From: Glandiceps talaboti
Taxonomy: Eukaryota > Hemichordata > Enteropneusta > Spengelidae
Direction: 5' to 3'
DNA: 64,000 nt
NCBI RefSeq assembly: GCF_964340395.1
Contig: NC_135568.1
Coordinates: forward strand, 15,650,276-15,714,275
Numbering within the stretch: the stretch's first letter is position 1; every line of letters starts with the position of its first letter. The translations under genes were made by a program, and so were the position numbers. Shown one piece after another: positions 11,931 to 23,095 of this stretch. Below the pieces are notes generated by a model that saw only the letters and a list, made by a program, of their open reading frames with translations, had not been told where the DNA came from and ran no database searches.

Positions 11931-11939
11931 TGCATTATA

Positions 11940-12214
11940 TCCTTGCCTACAGTATAATTAATTCTGCATATGAGAAAGTTTAGCAGCATACCTTAGTATG
12001 AAAAGCTATACTACAAAGGCATTACTACATGTAGGTACACACTAGGCAGTTGTTATATACAGTAGTCGGTTCACTCAACATTTCTCACAACAAATTGAAC
12101 ATAACAATCAAATTACAAATGTACTGACCAATACTATTATTTCTATAGAGGGATAATAAACTGTTTCCCATAGCAAGTAAATAAATTTGTATTTACATAC
12201 TTACAACGTTTACA
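11940..12214. other. Intergenic spacer
   Basis: Nothing is recognised between the transposon and the tandem repeat. Confidence 0.4.
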
Positions 12215-12575
12215 GGGCATGAATAGTAATGAACAGACTATCGCTTTATCAGAGATTTACTTGTTCACTTCGATAGTAACCAAAGAACTTTAACAACTCT
12301 CTTGACTTCGATGGTTTAACAATTCACTTCACTTCGAGGGTTACAACCACTAGAACTTTCATAACTCACTTCACTTTTACGGTAACCTACAAACTTTAGT
12401 TATTCATTTCACTTCCTGGGTAACCTACGAACTTTAACAATTCACTCCTACGGTAACCTACGAACTTTAGTTATTCATTTCACTTGCAGGGTAATCTACA
12501 AACTTTAGCTACATGTACATGTATTCATTACACTTCCAGAGTAACCTACAAACTTTAACAACTCACTTCACTGAC
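12215..12575. repeat. Degenerate tandem repeat (GGTAACCTACGAACTTTA)
   Basis: The phrase GGTAACCTACAAACTTTAG, then TTATTCATTTCACTTCC, recurs 6-8 times at irregular 35-55 bp spacing with substitutions and one TACATGTACATG insertion. It is non-coding. Confidence 0.8.
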
Positions 12576-12894
12576 CAAAACATAGATTTTTATGCTTTGA
12601 CCTCAAATGACATCCATATTTTATGAAGTTACAAGACTAAACATCAATGACTCCTACAGGGAAGTAAACTGTTAGATTTACAAATGTAGAGACATACACA
12701 ACTGCACTCTTTAAAATTATGTGTAAAAACTTCTACCATGAAGGAACTCCTGTTTTAATTTTCCAAACTTAGAAATTCTGTTGCTAAATTATCAACATGT
12801 ATTATGAAAGCAGTCTGTTCAATGGTTGTCAGGTTTGACATTTCAAAATTTTATACTATCATAGCCCATCACACATCTACATATACTGTAGCCT

Positions 12895-13261
12895 AGTCTA
12901 GTTTCTATACAACGCATTGTGATTACTACCACCATTTCCACTCACGTATAGGGAAAGTCCTTATTCTAGCACAGAAATCTGTGCTACCCCTGACTGCGTT
13001 CATATAAACATGATTATGTTATTGTGTCCCCTCATGATTTTAGTTTCAGACTGGAGAGGTGGAGTTTGGTTAATAAGCAATTGTCTAAAGGAACTAACAA
13101 ATTGCCACTGCCTGTCCATTTGTGATGGATTACTACTGACATGTGTTGTTTACCCTTTGCCCAGTGGGGGAAAGCATAGATTTCTGTGCTACAAGAAGGA
13201 CTTTCCCTACATGTATAGGTGAATGGAGATGATGGTAGTATTTATACATAGGAACTAGACT
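12895..13261. repeat. Foldback element, about 95-bp inverted arms
   Basis: The left arm starts AGTCTAGTTTCTATAC, then ACTACCACCATTTCCACTCA, TATAGGGAAAGTCCTT and GCACAGAAATCTGTGCT. The right arm mirrors it: ATTTCTGTGCTACAAG, AAGGACTTTCCCTACATGTA, GGTGAATGGAGATGATGGTA, CATAGGAACTAGACT. The 70-codon frame at 13010-13222 is largely arm sequence and is not treated as a gene. Confidence 0.85.
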
Positions 13262-13447
13262 AATTGTAGCCAGGTGTTAAGTTACTGGTAACTGGCTTAG
13301 TAAGTTATTATCTAATAATCTACATCACTGCCACCAGGAAATTTCTTAAAATATGATAAAACGAAATTAACACTTTCTGAAAACACATTTTGAAAGTGTG
13401 GCTAACTTAATCAGTTTGAATGGCAACTGCAACAAGCCAACCACATT

Positions 13448-13500
13448 TTGGTGTGTCACTAGAAATTGTGTGCATCAGTGATGCGTCAAATTGGCTTAGA
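13448..13500 (-). repeat. Dispersed repeat family A, fragment
   Basis: GTGTGTCACTAGAAATTGTG followed by GCATCAGTGATGCGTCAAAT is the reverse complement of the left end of the 8160 and 15488 copies. Only about 50 bp remain. Confidence 0.65.
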
Positions 13501-13509
13501 GTTCACACT

Positions 13510-14135
13510 ACCACTTTAATCATAATTCATGTCATGAATAATATGCCTGTGTAATCGCATACCATTACTTAATATAGCCTTCCCGACATTAGTTATCACT
13601 GAAATCAAACTGAGCTAATGACAAATTTACTATTCATTAGAATGCAACATTCTCTACATGATGTAGATAGAACTTCTTTACCAGAGGGTTCTTAAGATCA
13701 ACCATTTCTTCATTAACGAGGGGTTAGCATCTACTGACAGCATGACAGCACTGGTGGATATTTTGATTCTATTTTTGCATAAAAATGAAACGGTTTACAG
13801 GAGGATTCTCACTCTATATACAGTATGTCTACATGTAGCTGAACAGGTGATCAGAAACTACAGTACATGTACATGACTTCTTGGCGGCATCGTTACATTG
13901 TTCAGAAAGAATATTGTGAATACAAAATCCTGATAAATAAAATCACTACTGAAATGATATAATTGCATGGTTAATTTAGACACAGCACAGTATAATATTA
14001 TTAAGTTTACAAATTGCTGGTTTCTTTTACTTCCATACCATTATCTATTCTTCCTTGTAATTACATGTACATGTACATTGTAATGCTAAGCCTGCCAGCC
14101 TACCTTTAGGCATCATGGGTTCATATATAAATGCT
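13510..14135. other. Intergenic DNA, nothing recognised
   Basis: No gene or clear repeat, except a TACATGTACATGTACATTG palindrome near 14063-14081. Confidence 0.5.
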
Positions 14136-14137
14136 TA

Positions 14138-14425
14138 GCCCATCTAGTCTGTCTGTCTGTCTGTGTCTGTTACTAGTGTTAGCAACATGGGGAACCATGT
14201 ATTATAAAATGCTCAGCCTGTGTGCTCAGTCTGTGTCTGTCTGTTCATCTCAACATGTCCGTCAGTTCATCCTCTCATTGGTCTGTCTGTAGACATCACA
14301 ATGATAGCCTACTTATACATTATAAACTTGAGGTAGTGCCTATCTGTCTGTCTGTCCACCTGTCTGTCTGTCCACCAGTCTGTCTGTCCACCTGTGGTAT
14401 ATCTGTCTGTCTGCCTGTAGTCTCT
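14138..14425. repeat. Degenerate CTGT microsatellite
   Basis: Interrupted CTGT runs (14148-14175, 14230-14300, 14342-14425) alternate with CCACCTGT. Frames through it on both strands are low-complexity. Confidence 0.85.
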
Positions 14426-14429
14426 GCCT

Positions 14430-15355
14430 GTATTCAAGTGTGGTATCTGATAACAGGAGGTTGTAAAATAGATCTTTTGTGTTCAATCTAAGTCTAAGGT
14501 TCAATCCATTGTATTGCAAGATTGTATAAAAAATAGTGTGCTTAGTAACAGTCAGTCTAGATACTGGCATGACCTGGCTGTAATGTATATGTTTATATAC
14601 ACATACTGGGGTCTTATCAATTGAGTTAAATACATGTACCTTAATAATCACAGTTGTGTCTATTCCTTTCACACTAGTCAGTTAAATTTCATTGTATAAA
14701 AAAAATTTGGTTCTTGTTTCTTAGTTCTACTGTAAATCAAAGCCGTGGAATTCCAACACTAGGTTTTAGTCATACCTGAATCAAGATAATCATATCCTGC
14801 TGTAGTGTACTACGTTAATTTAAACCGATTATGAAAATTAACCTTGCAAATACTATTACTAGTACAACAAATTAATTTGAATTTAGTTTGGGATATACTA
14901 TTTGGGTAGGCAAAGCAGGGGTGGAGGATATTGATGACAGGGGCAAATATACATAGTATCAACATTTATAATAATTGATGGATTGGCAAATAAGTTCTTT
15001 TTTACTACCTCTAAAGTCTAATAACAGACGTCACAATATAAATACCGCCTTGCAAAGTAAACCTTATAGTATTATTACAAATACAGACTCTAGAAACAAG
15101 CATGATATACTAGTCTGCACTGTCGGATGGTTTCACCATATGTTACTGTTACAGTTTACAATTTAAATACATTGTACTGCTATGTGCTATGGTCAAGTGT
15201 ATGTGTAATAAATATCTCTTTGACGGTAACCATGTCAAATTGATTTTTATTGCACATACTTAGGTGTAATAAAGAGAAGATTCTCCAGCACCAGCTATGC
15301 CACTTGTAATTATCCACTACTGATAAAAAGACGTTCTGATCAATTATCAGTAAAT
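14430..15355. other. Intergenic DNA, nothing recognised
   Basis: AT-rich with only short frames and no splice-supported exon. No gene is called. Confidence 0.5.
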
Positions 15356-15358
15356 TGG

Positions 15359-15401
15359 TAGTGACATCACAGTGACATCACAGTGACATCACAGTGACAT
15401 T
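15359..15401. repeat. 11-bp minisatellite (GTGACATCACA), about 4 copies
   Basis: GTGACATCACA repeats head to tail four times. The core TGACATCA is close to a cAMP-response-type octamer, but nothing else suggests regulation. Confidence 0.8.
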
Positions 15402-15417
15402 GCTGAATAGATTAGTC

Positions 15418-15720
15418 TAGTTCTATCCGTGGCATCAAATCTCAATATATCTCTTTTGTCTAGTGCTACATGTATTGCCCTGTAAGCCAATCTGACACAC
15501 CACTGATGCACGCAATTTCTAGTGAGGTGCAAAACTTTGGTGTTCCCTATGTCTTACTATGTGGTGACTCACAAAAAATGTCAGTTTTTCTCATTTTGAC
15601 TCACAACAACAAAATTTGGATATCATTAGAAGGCACACTGGTGCTATCCATGGCATCAAATCTCAAGATCTCTCCTTAATCTAGAGCTGTCCGTGGCATC
15701 GAATCGCAAGATGATTTGAT
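15418..15720 (+). repeat. Family A copy 4 flanked by a short repeated phrase
   Basis: The family A sequence spans about 15488-15625 (GACACACCACTGATGCACGC, TACTATGTGGTGACTCACAA, TTTTGACTCACAACAACAAA). It sits between copies of a short phrase: CTATCCGTGGCATCAAATCT near 15421, CTATCCATGGCATCAAATCT near 15646, and a diverged CTGTCCGTGGCATCGAATCG near 15687. The flanks may belong to the element or reflect an insertion into a tandem repeat. Confidence 0.75.
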
Positions 15721-15965
15721 ACCACAGGTAGATCTACATGTAGACCATGAATAGGTCAGTTTGATGAAACAATTCTTTCTGTAATTGTTAAATTGGTTTA
15801 CATGCATACAGATTTGAACTGATGAGCCATAAAATCCACCCCACACATTATGCATTTAGAATTATCAAATTACAAAAAGGAAAATTGATCATATGATATA
15901 GCCAGCTCACAAATGAATGTAATAAACTTAATGAATTGTGCATGTTAGACGTATATATAATGTTG

Positions 15966-16247
15966 CCATATGGATGAGGAGTGGGTATTTATTTTGCACT
16001 TTTTCATATAACAGTTTTATCATGGCTTCCTACTTGAAAAAATCAATGTGAAACAACCTATGCCAAAGCCTTATTTGTAACTCAATAAATTGCAAAAGAA
16101 TTTTTAGCTTCTTGCAATGTATTGAGTTACAAACACAAACTTTGTCAATGCTGTTTTCACATTGATTTTTCAAGTAGGAAGCCATGATAAAATTGTTTTA
16201 TAAATTAAAAATCTAAAATATATACATATCAATCCCCATCCATATGG
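15966..16247. repeat. Foldback family B, two arms (palindromic element)
   Basis: The left arm CCATATGGATGAGGAGTGGG, TATTTATTTTGCA, CATGGCTTCCTACTTGAAAA, CAATGTGAAA pairs with the right arm CACATTGATTTTTCAAGTAG, GAAGCCATGATAAAA, CCCCATCCATATGG. The arms meet at GCAAAAGAATTTTTAGCTTCTTGC near 16100. Similar arms occur at 5086, 16290 and 59912. Confidence 0.85.
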
Positions 16248-16289
16248 TAGAAAATGTTTGTTATTGCACATATAATAACATATTTTTTA

Positions 16290-16446
16290 AACATTTTTTT
16301 TAGCTTTTTGCAATGTATTGGCTTGCAAACACAAACTTTGTCAATGTTGTTTTCATGTTGATTTTTCAAGTAGGAAGCCATGATAGAATTTATAAATTAA
16401 AAAATCCAAACTAACTACCCATCAATCCTCATCCATATGGCCACTT
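16290..16446 (+). repeat. Foldback family B, third adjacent arm
   Basis: A further copy of the right arm (TTTGCAATGTATTGGCTTGC, TTTTCAAGTAGGAAGCCATG, CTCATCCATATGGCCACTTT) follows directly after the palindrome. Confidence 0.8.
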
Positions 16447-16449
16447 TTA

Positions 16450-17725
16450 AAACCGTCATTCTTTGTGTTCTATTTAGAATGCCAACAAGAAATAATCTTT
16501 AAAATTCAAGAAATGTTCGTTGCTAAATATGACATTGTACCTGTATCCAATCTACTCTGTCCCCCCCCCCCTCCATCTAGTCCCCCTCTCCCCCTCTAAA
16601 CAAATAAATCATTCTACTCATCAATCTAAAAATACTTTTCTATTTTACTGATAATCAGGCTTACAAGTTACATCATACCGTAACAAAACTGATAGAAAAA
16701 ATAAACATCACACAAAAATACACATTTTATATTTACATGTATTAGTAACACAACTCCATTAGTAATATTAGCACCAATATTAACAATACAAATGTGTTCA
16801 TAAAATATGAAAGCATTCGATATCAGTACAAATATCACTTGAATCAGGTTCAAGTGATGCCCAACAATAAGCTCTGATATGCATTATGCTTTTAGTGTCA
16901 TCTAATTCAGGTCAAAGGTCAAACTATACAAATTTGCACATTGTCATTAATGTCATGTAAAATCGCCAGTCTGGTAATATCTCTTTATTTGAAAAAAGTG
17001 TGATTTCTTTTCATAATATTTCATCCCTATGACAGTACAAAAACAATAAGATTATAAATATACTTTTGCAAAATACTTTATTTTCTTTGAAGTCAATTTT
17101 CCCTGAAAATAAATCAGATATTTTGCCTATTTCATTTGAATTAATTTATTCAAGGATGGTCTAACTGATAATCATTGAAAAAGTATTTTCAGTGGAATTT
17201 TATGTTGGAAAAAAAATCAGATGCACTCAGAGAAAATCGCTTATTTTACACAATTATTTTTTCACATGCTGAACTAATTCTTTAGGAATCGTGAAGGTCA
17301 AAATGACAAAAAATAATAGCTTGTCCATTATATTGATTGACACAACTTAATGTTTATTGTTTTTATATTACACAACTGAACACAGAAACCATACAATTGA
17401 ACCAACTCAAAATCAAACAAGAAAAAAATCATATTTACAGAAATGATATCATGAGGTGCAAGATGAGGTGTTCTCCATTGGTGATGGTATACAGACATGT
17501 ACACATATGCCATTTGTGTTTACTTTGCTTTCATATGTAAATTTCGGTACAATTGGGCACACCAGAAACAAGGTCAAACATGTATGTTATTAATGTGGTA
17601 CTTACAACAGCTATCTGGCTACACATTGGCATTTTCATACCATGCATATATCTAAAATACTTATGGGTGTTAGGTATAATACACTAACATTTGACATAAA
17701 CTTCAGATTGACTCGGATCCCCAGT
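16450..17725. other. AT-rich intergenic DNA, nothing recognised
   Basis: A poly-C/CT tract lies at 16561-16597. Frames of about 60 codons on both strands are AT-driven. TACATGTA palindromes become rare from here rightward. Confidence 0.5.
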
Positions 17726-17729
17726 ACAA

Positions 17730-18830
17730 AACAATGCTGGTCCAATTTTACGTGGCTTGGCAGCCAAGCAGCCATGGCCACCTAGACGCTAAACAACATT
17801 TGATGATTTGACTATTAAGTTCCTTGTACATCCGATTCATGTGTTTTAAAGCGTTGCAAGCAACGATGACGCCCTGATCACCTGATGTGTATAAGAATTT
17901 GAACTAAATAAACACCCCGGGCTGAAGTTGAAACAGGTATCCTGTGTAGCCCTGACACGTAACGTAAATCTAATTCCATTATCTGTTGGCCAATTGGCGT
18001 AAATAAAATGGACCCGGTTGATATTATATATTTGTTGCTCAGGGCTGTTTGAACTGCATGGATAAAACATAACCACTACAGCGATACGGTAACTGTACTC
18101 GCTAACTCCGACATCGCCACATGCTTGTACGAAAAACAACCGATCGACCCATTTGCTTTGGCAAGCCAGCGTGTCGGATACGCTCGAGTTGTTTTCTGAC
18201 GAGAAACGCCTCCTGATCGCTAGCGTGTCAGGAAGGACTAAATACATCTTGCGTTCAATGAATATACAGTAACGCAGATACAAATGTTCGAACTATTTGG
18301 TACGGTTTCAACTCTGATTCGATAGCCATCCTTAGTTACGGCGTTCCGCAAACCGTACACAATGTTGGTGTCGAGTCGATTTGATCGTTCACGCACGGTA
18401 CGGTACACGACAAACGCTCACGTTATACAAAAATTGACTGTTTTAAAACTTTTCAAATATTCTTACCTTTCACATTACAAAAGATGTACCGATGTCCTGT
18501 GACGATTACCACACAACTAAGCAACGGAGTCAGATCTGAGTTGTATAAATAGTTTCCCCATTAATCACAATATTGACCACCGCACTGGAATCATTCATTC
18601 ATTTTTCTTCCACTATCAGCCATCTTGGCGCTGTGCATTCTGGTAAGAAGGAGGAGCTCAGAACGAAAAGTTTACATTTCGATGTTCTTCTGTTCGCTGG
18701 CGTGGCGACGATTTGGGGGCAATGCACGAAGGGGGCCGATTATCATTACAGACGCAGACGAATGCTCCTACCACGAGAACTTGTAAAAGTAGCTGCGATA
18801 AGCCATTACAATAAATTGTAGTCTTAATTT
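17730..18830. other. CpG-richer patch, function unknown
   Basis: CpG dinucleotides are visibly more frequent here (e.g. 18060-18420 and 18640-18790) than in the flanks. A 145-codon minus-strand frame (18283-17846) is the longest non-repetitive frame in this part but matches no family I know. At 18618-18631 the sequence AGCCATCTTGGCGC is the reverse complement of a YY1-type core promoter motif (CCAAGATGGC). It is followed by a donor-like CTGGTAAGA at 18639. A promoter with a first exon is possible on either strand, but no coding exon can be tied to it. Confidence 0.25.
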
Positions 18831-18839
18831 TTTGTTCTG

Positions 18840-19050
18840 AGCATTCTATCATTCCGGGGATGCACTTCAAACTCACGCAAGATTCCTCCGAATGATAAAC
18901 ACTGAATAACGCCACCTTTGGAATTTGTGACTATTTTTTGCATATTATAAGGAAAACATAAACTCACTAATTCTTGATACTGCGAAATTCATTATTGTTG
19001 ATACTGATTTGTGATTACTCTATTGTTGATGTTTGTCAGTATGTATTTAT
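18840..19050. other. Intergenic spacer
   Basis: Nothing is recognised. Confidence 0.4.
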
Positions 19051-19053
19051 TTA

Positions 19054-19121
19054 TTTGTTTGTTTGTTTGTTTGGTTGGTTGGTTGGTTGGTTGGTTGGTT
19101 GGTTGGTTGGTTGGTTGGTTT
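19054..19121. repeat. (GTTT)n-(GGTT)n microsatellite
   Basis: GTTT repeats pass directly into about twelve GGTT repeats. Confidence 0.95.
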
Positions 19122-19129
19122 TCATAAAC

Positions 19130-19680
19130 AAAACTAACTGAACCTGAGTTCCTAGTGATTTACTGCAACTCTTTGCAGGATTTTGAAATCAAGCATTTCC
19201 TTTCCAATTCTGCATAAACATGTGCCTTTTGAGTCAAACTTCTTACTCTTACTCCCGACGTCGCATACATAGATGTTGTCATCATCATCTGTTGCAAGCC
19301 CCTGTGAGACTTTCAACATCGTTTTCAGGCCGGGTATCTTTTGAATTCTCTGCAGATTTTATGAGCTCCTGAGTAGGGTGTTATTACGATGTGTGTCGAC
19401 AGCACAGTAAACAGAGTCTATAACCCTTAACTCCACTAAGGGCATAGTACATTCTAAACGGTATCTACACAAGACCCACTTGTACTACACTGGCGTTTTT
19501 ACATTTTAATTCAAAGACCACAGGTCCAAAATACAAGTCACTATGGACAAAAATACAATACGATTTTTAAAAATGTACAGTTCCAATTCATTTGTTTCAG
19601 CTCTTACAGTGGTAGAGTGTGTTTGTGAAAGGTTGCAAGAGTTTGTAAATCAACTACCTATACCTGGTTAGACTCTGGTT
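19130..19680. other. Intergenic DNA, nothing recognised
   Basis: No gene, RNA or repeat is recognised. Confidence 0.5.
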
Positions 19681-19683
19681 AAA

Positions 19684-19765
19684 CTGTAAGATACGTCGTG
19701 ACGTTCCTCTCACCCGGGTCGGCCGATGTGTGAGGGCGATGTGTCACGGCGTACTTTACAAACTA
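19684..19765. repeat. Hairpin MITE family C, copy 1
   Basis: CTGTAAGATACGTCGTGACG ... CGATGTGTGAGGGCG ... CACGGCGTACTTTACA. The ends are inverted (TGTAAGATACG against CGTACTTTACA). Other copies are at 53070, 53474 and 55402, with a fragment at 27608. Confidence 0.7.
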
Positions 19766-19769
19766 CTAC

Positions 19770-20690
19770 CTGGACAGATTATATCAGCCCAGTTAATTTT
19801 TCATAAGAAGGTGGAGAATAAAAACATTGTTGAAAATAATATACTTGAATAGCATTGGCAAAAAAACCCAACAATTTCAATAGGAAGTGATAATCATTAT
19901 CAAATTCATTTGAGTCACAAAGAACACAAGTATCGACTCAGTAACTTTCTGAAGAGCATCTAAAATGTGCCAACATTCTTCTATGGATAATAATAATGAT
20001 AACTGATGTTACGTAGAGCTTGAGTATTGGCACTAATGTATTTGAAGTAGTTTATTTTGTACTCTGAATTCATTAACATACAACGTACTGTGTAGACGTC
20101 CACCTGGATGCGCTATTATTATAATGACTCGAGAGACTTTAGATATTTTGATTGGTCGAGAGGGTATGTTAATGTTGGAACAATGAGAAACTAATTAGAC
20201 AGAACAACGTCTTATGTTAATGTAGAAGGTGGGAGTCAGACTTCGCCAGGACAACGGTGATGCAAGGTAGCAGTTACTCTTGGTCGACGTGTAATGGTGA
20301 GTCGGAGTTCAACTATCCACGTGTATACATGCTCTTCGTCGGAACTCAATGTGCGTTGTTCACCTGTATAAAATGTCCACATCCACCTTTGAAGTAAGTG
20401 TGAGATAACTACTACCTACTGGCAACGAGAAGTTTCCATGTTGGATGTATAGCCGTCAAAGGTGAAGGCTTTTGTGTGAAAAACAGTGCAATTTGAGAAT
20501 AGCGTAAGGGAGTGTCCAGATTTTACTTCTATGGGGACCCCGGAGGATTTCCCTTTTTCCTTGAGTATTTTTTTCATGGCCCCCTACAAAAGCTTGGGAA
20601 AAATTGATGCCCCCCCTCAAGTTCTTGATTTTTTTCCATGCTTCCCCATAGACTTGCACACATACACATACACAAACACTATACATAGTG
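19770..20690. other. Intergenic DNA, nothing recognised
   Basis: Frames near 20456-20764 on both strands run into the adjacent ATGT microsatellite. A C-rich and G-rich patch at 20535-20630 resembles other low-complexity patches here. No gene is called. Confidence 0.5.
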
Positions 20691-20722
<32 letters not shown>

Positions 20723-20762
20723 TGTGTTATATGAATGTATGTATGTACGTATGTACGTACGC
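20691..20762. repeat. (ATGT)n / (ACGT) microsatellite
   Basis: About ten TATG repeats, an interruption, then TATG and TACG mixed repeats. Confidence 0.95.
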
Positions 20763-20764
20763 AT

Positions 20765-21930
20765 GGTTTTTAACGTCGGATTACATATATTTATTCGGAC
20801 TGTCTCACAAGTTCCTTATGCATTTCATTGTAAGTATTCTTTCACTGTATAGTAAAAACAGGCTTCTAATGAAAACTTTACACATGGACTTGATGATTTT
20901 AATGGCTCCGATTGTTTATTTTGTAACTGATAGTCAACTTCACCACTACTACATCCCCACTCTCGGGTACATTACGGTCTGTGATTGTGTATAAAAACAA
21001 TGATATGGTTAAAACGTAAGATAGCATCTCCCAAACACTATGAAATTAACACCAGTCCTTTACTACATAATATTCTTTTGAATGCTAGTGAAATTGTTTT
21101 CTGTATGCAAATGTGGTGATGACGTCATCATTTAAGTATCAAAAATTGCACGTTTTGGAACTATCAAAACCGGGAGGACAAAGACTCCAGAAATCGCCGA
21201 ATTAAGACATTATACATTATTTTCGATTGTTATGCTACAATATCTAGGTAGAAAGAAATTTCTAAATTAATCATTTTCGTTGTATGACTAATTATCTTCA
21301 TTTGTTACCTATATTTGCATAACAATGGTAACTTCCACAGGGTGGTTCATGATTTCGTTCAGTTCAGTTGTTGAAAATAAGGTGACCCCCCCCCCTTTAT
21401 TCACTTTGTAAAAATGACGACCACCCCCTTATTTGAGTCCCAAATTGAGGTCCCCGATTTACCCCCTCCCCCCGTTGCCGTAAAAACCCTATGTGATTAC
21501 GTGAGCAGTTCACGTACAAGGTAATGTTTGCAGTGATTTTTTTACCTGTCTTGTTTACAGAGTTAGATTACGTCTTGCCGACGCCTAACATATCGGGTAG
21601 TTGCAGTAAATTAGTTTTGAAAATGTTGCTTTCAATCTAGTCATTATATTATTTTAGTTATTTTGTAATCCAGCTTATTTGTTTGTGGTCAAGTTTTTGC
21701 CAATAATAGTCGCCAATTCGTTCATCAAACCAAGGCGGAACAGACAGTATCGGGACAGTGTCTTACGCAAGTTAAAATTGTCAAGTAATTACAAGTTCTG
21801 AAGCCGTGAAGTGCAAGAAACGTTGCACTCTAGACTAGAGCGTGTTCAGAAAAGATATCCGCTATATTTACCGGTTACTTCCATGACATACAGAGAGTAA
21901 TGTCTAGTATAGTAAGTAGTAGTAGTAAAG
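20765..21930. other. Intergenic DNA with a C-rich patch
   Basis: A C-rich patch at 21380-21475 (GGTGACCCCCCCCCC, GACCACCCCCTTA) resembles the GTGACCCTCCCC segments of the element at 57107-57893. No gene is supported. Confidence 0.45.
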
Positions 21931-22106
21931 GTTGTTTATTATAGTGACATGTGATATACATTTTACAAATTGGCAATAACAATATCAGAAAGCAAACACA
22001 TCACCCAGCCCACCGGGCTTATTAGTCACTACAAAACTGAATTGCTCGTATAAAGCACTTAAAAATAAGGGGTGCAAAGAGGACAGTCTTAACAAGTAAA
22101 GAAAAG
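21931..22106 (-). repeat. Interspersed repeat, copy 2 of an inverted pair
   Basis: This is the reverse complement of 9838-10022 with few changes: TATAGTGACATGTGATATAC, CACCCAGCCCACCGGGCTTA, GGGGTGCAAAGAGGACAGTC. A small indel at the TATAATATTAATAAAC end separates the two copies. Confidence 0.85.
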
Positions 22107-22424
22107 TAACATACTACATTGTTATATAAAGATGATTACACCTTCTGTATTAGTCACTTAGGCCATTCTCATCACTGAGGCCATTCTCATTTTCGGGCCT
22201 TTTTTCAAGTTTCCAGTCACGTAAAACACTTTGTATTTACTTGTTAGTTTGTAACAAAACTATTAATGGTTGAGCTTTCTGTGTGCAAAAGTACATACCA
22301 TATACATGAGGTTCATTTTCAGTGGTTCTTTTCTTTGTCATACAATAAAACAAATAGACCAGTAAAGTAATGTTTGTATATTTCTATTTAATAGTCTAGT
22401 CATTAAACCATATTTGGAAGTGCT

Positions 22425-22895
22425 CATTTGCATTATATTTACATATTTTGTTTACTTTTGACGCATTTCAGCCAATGACAGTGCGCTGAATTATTTCCGC
22501 ATATAGCAGTCGCACCGTCTGTCAACAAAATACACCATTTAAAGTTTAGCGTTAGCAGTGAAAAAGTAGGTGAGGTCGCGTAACCGGAACAAAACTTTTT
22601 TTTTAGACCTGCTGGCAATATAACAAAACTTCATGCTGTGCGAGTGCAGATGTAGTGTACATGTACTTGGGGTTTTTGTACAAGTGCTTACGGTTTTCTC
22701 TGTGACAATACTTTCACGTGCGTAGCGTGTGAAAGGGTAACAGAGATCACTGAAGAACGAGTACACATGCCCCTGAGTACCTCCACTGGAACCCACATGG
22801 AATGGTGTTCTTTTATTATTACATGTTTATCCAAAACAGCAATGCTTTCAGTGCGTAATGATTGGTCACACCGTCATTTACATATCATTTGCATA
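22425..22895 (+). promoter_or_regulatory. Possible promoter upstream of the exon array
   Basis: Two perfect octamer elements ATTTGCAT (near 22427 and 22887) and two CCAAT boxes (CAGCCAATGAC near 22470; ATTGGTCAC near 22861) sit 200-670 bp left of the first exon-like repeat unit. Octamer plus CCAAT pairs are known in animal promoters. There is no convincing TATA box or start site, so this is suggestive only. A minus-strand 86-codon frame (22796-22539) is not recognised. Confidence 0.2.
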
Positions 22896-23095
22896 CATCT
22901 ACCCATGGAATACTAATTTGATACAACTAATTTGCCCATTTTTGGCAAAAATATTGGACATAACATTGAAAAGTAATCACTGTTCATTACAAGATGTTGC
23001 CAAAGCCAGTGTAGTCTTGCTGCTAGACGTTCGGGCTTTCTTTCGATACTATAAGCGAACGAAGTTCGCAGTGAGGGCTTGCATCCTTGATAGCG

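Noticed and set aside
17846-18283. 145-codon minus-strand frame
   Set aside because: It is the longest non-repeat frame nearby, but it has no domain, signal or splice support that I can see.
18598-18640. Possible minus-strand gene start (AAGATGGCTGATAGTGG after a YY1-like motif)
   Set aside because: The frame stops after ten codons and no donor keeps it open, so I list only a weak CpG-rich patch.
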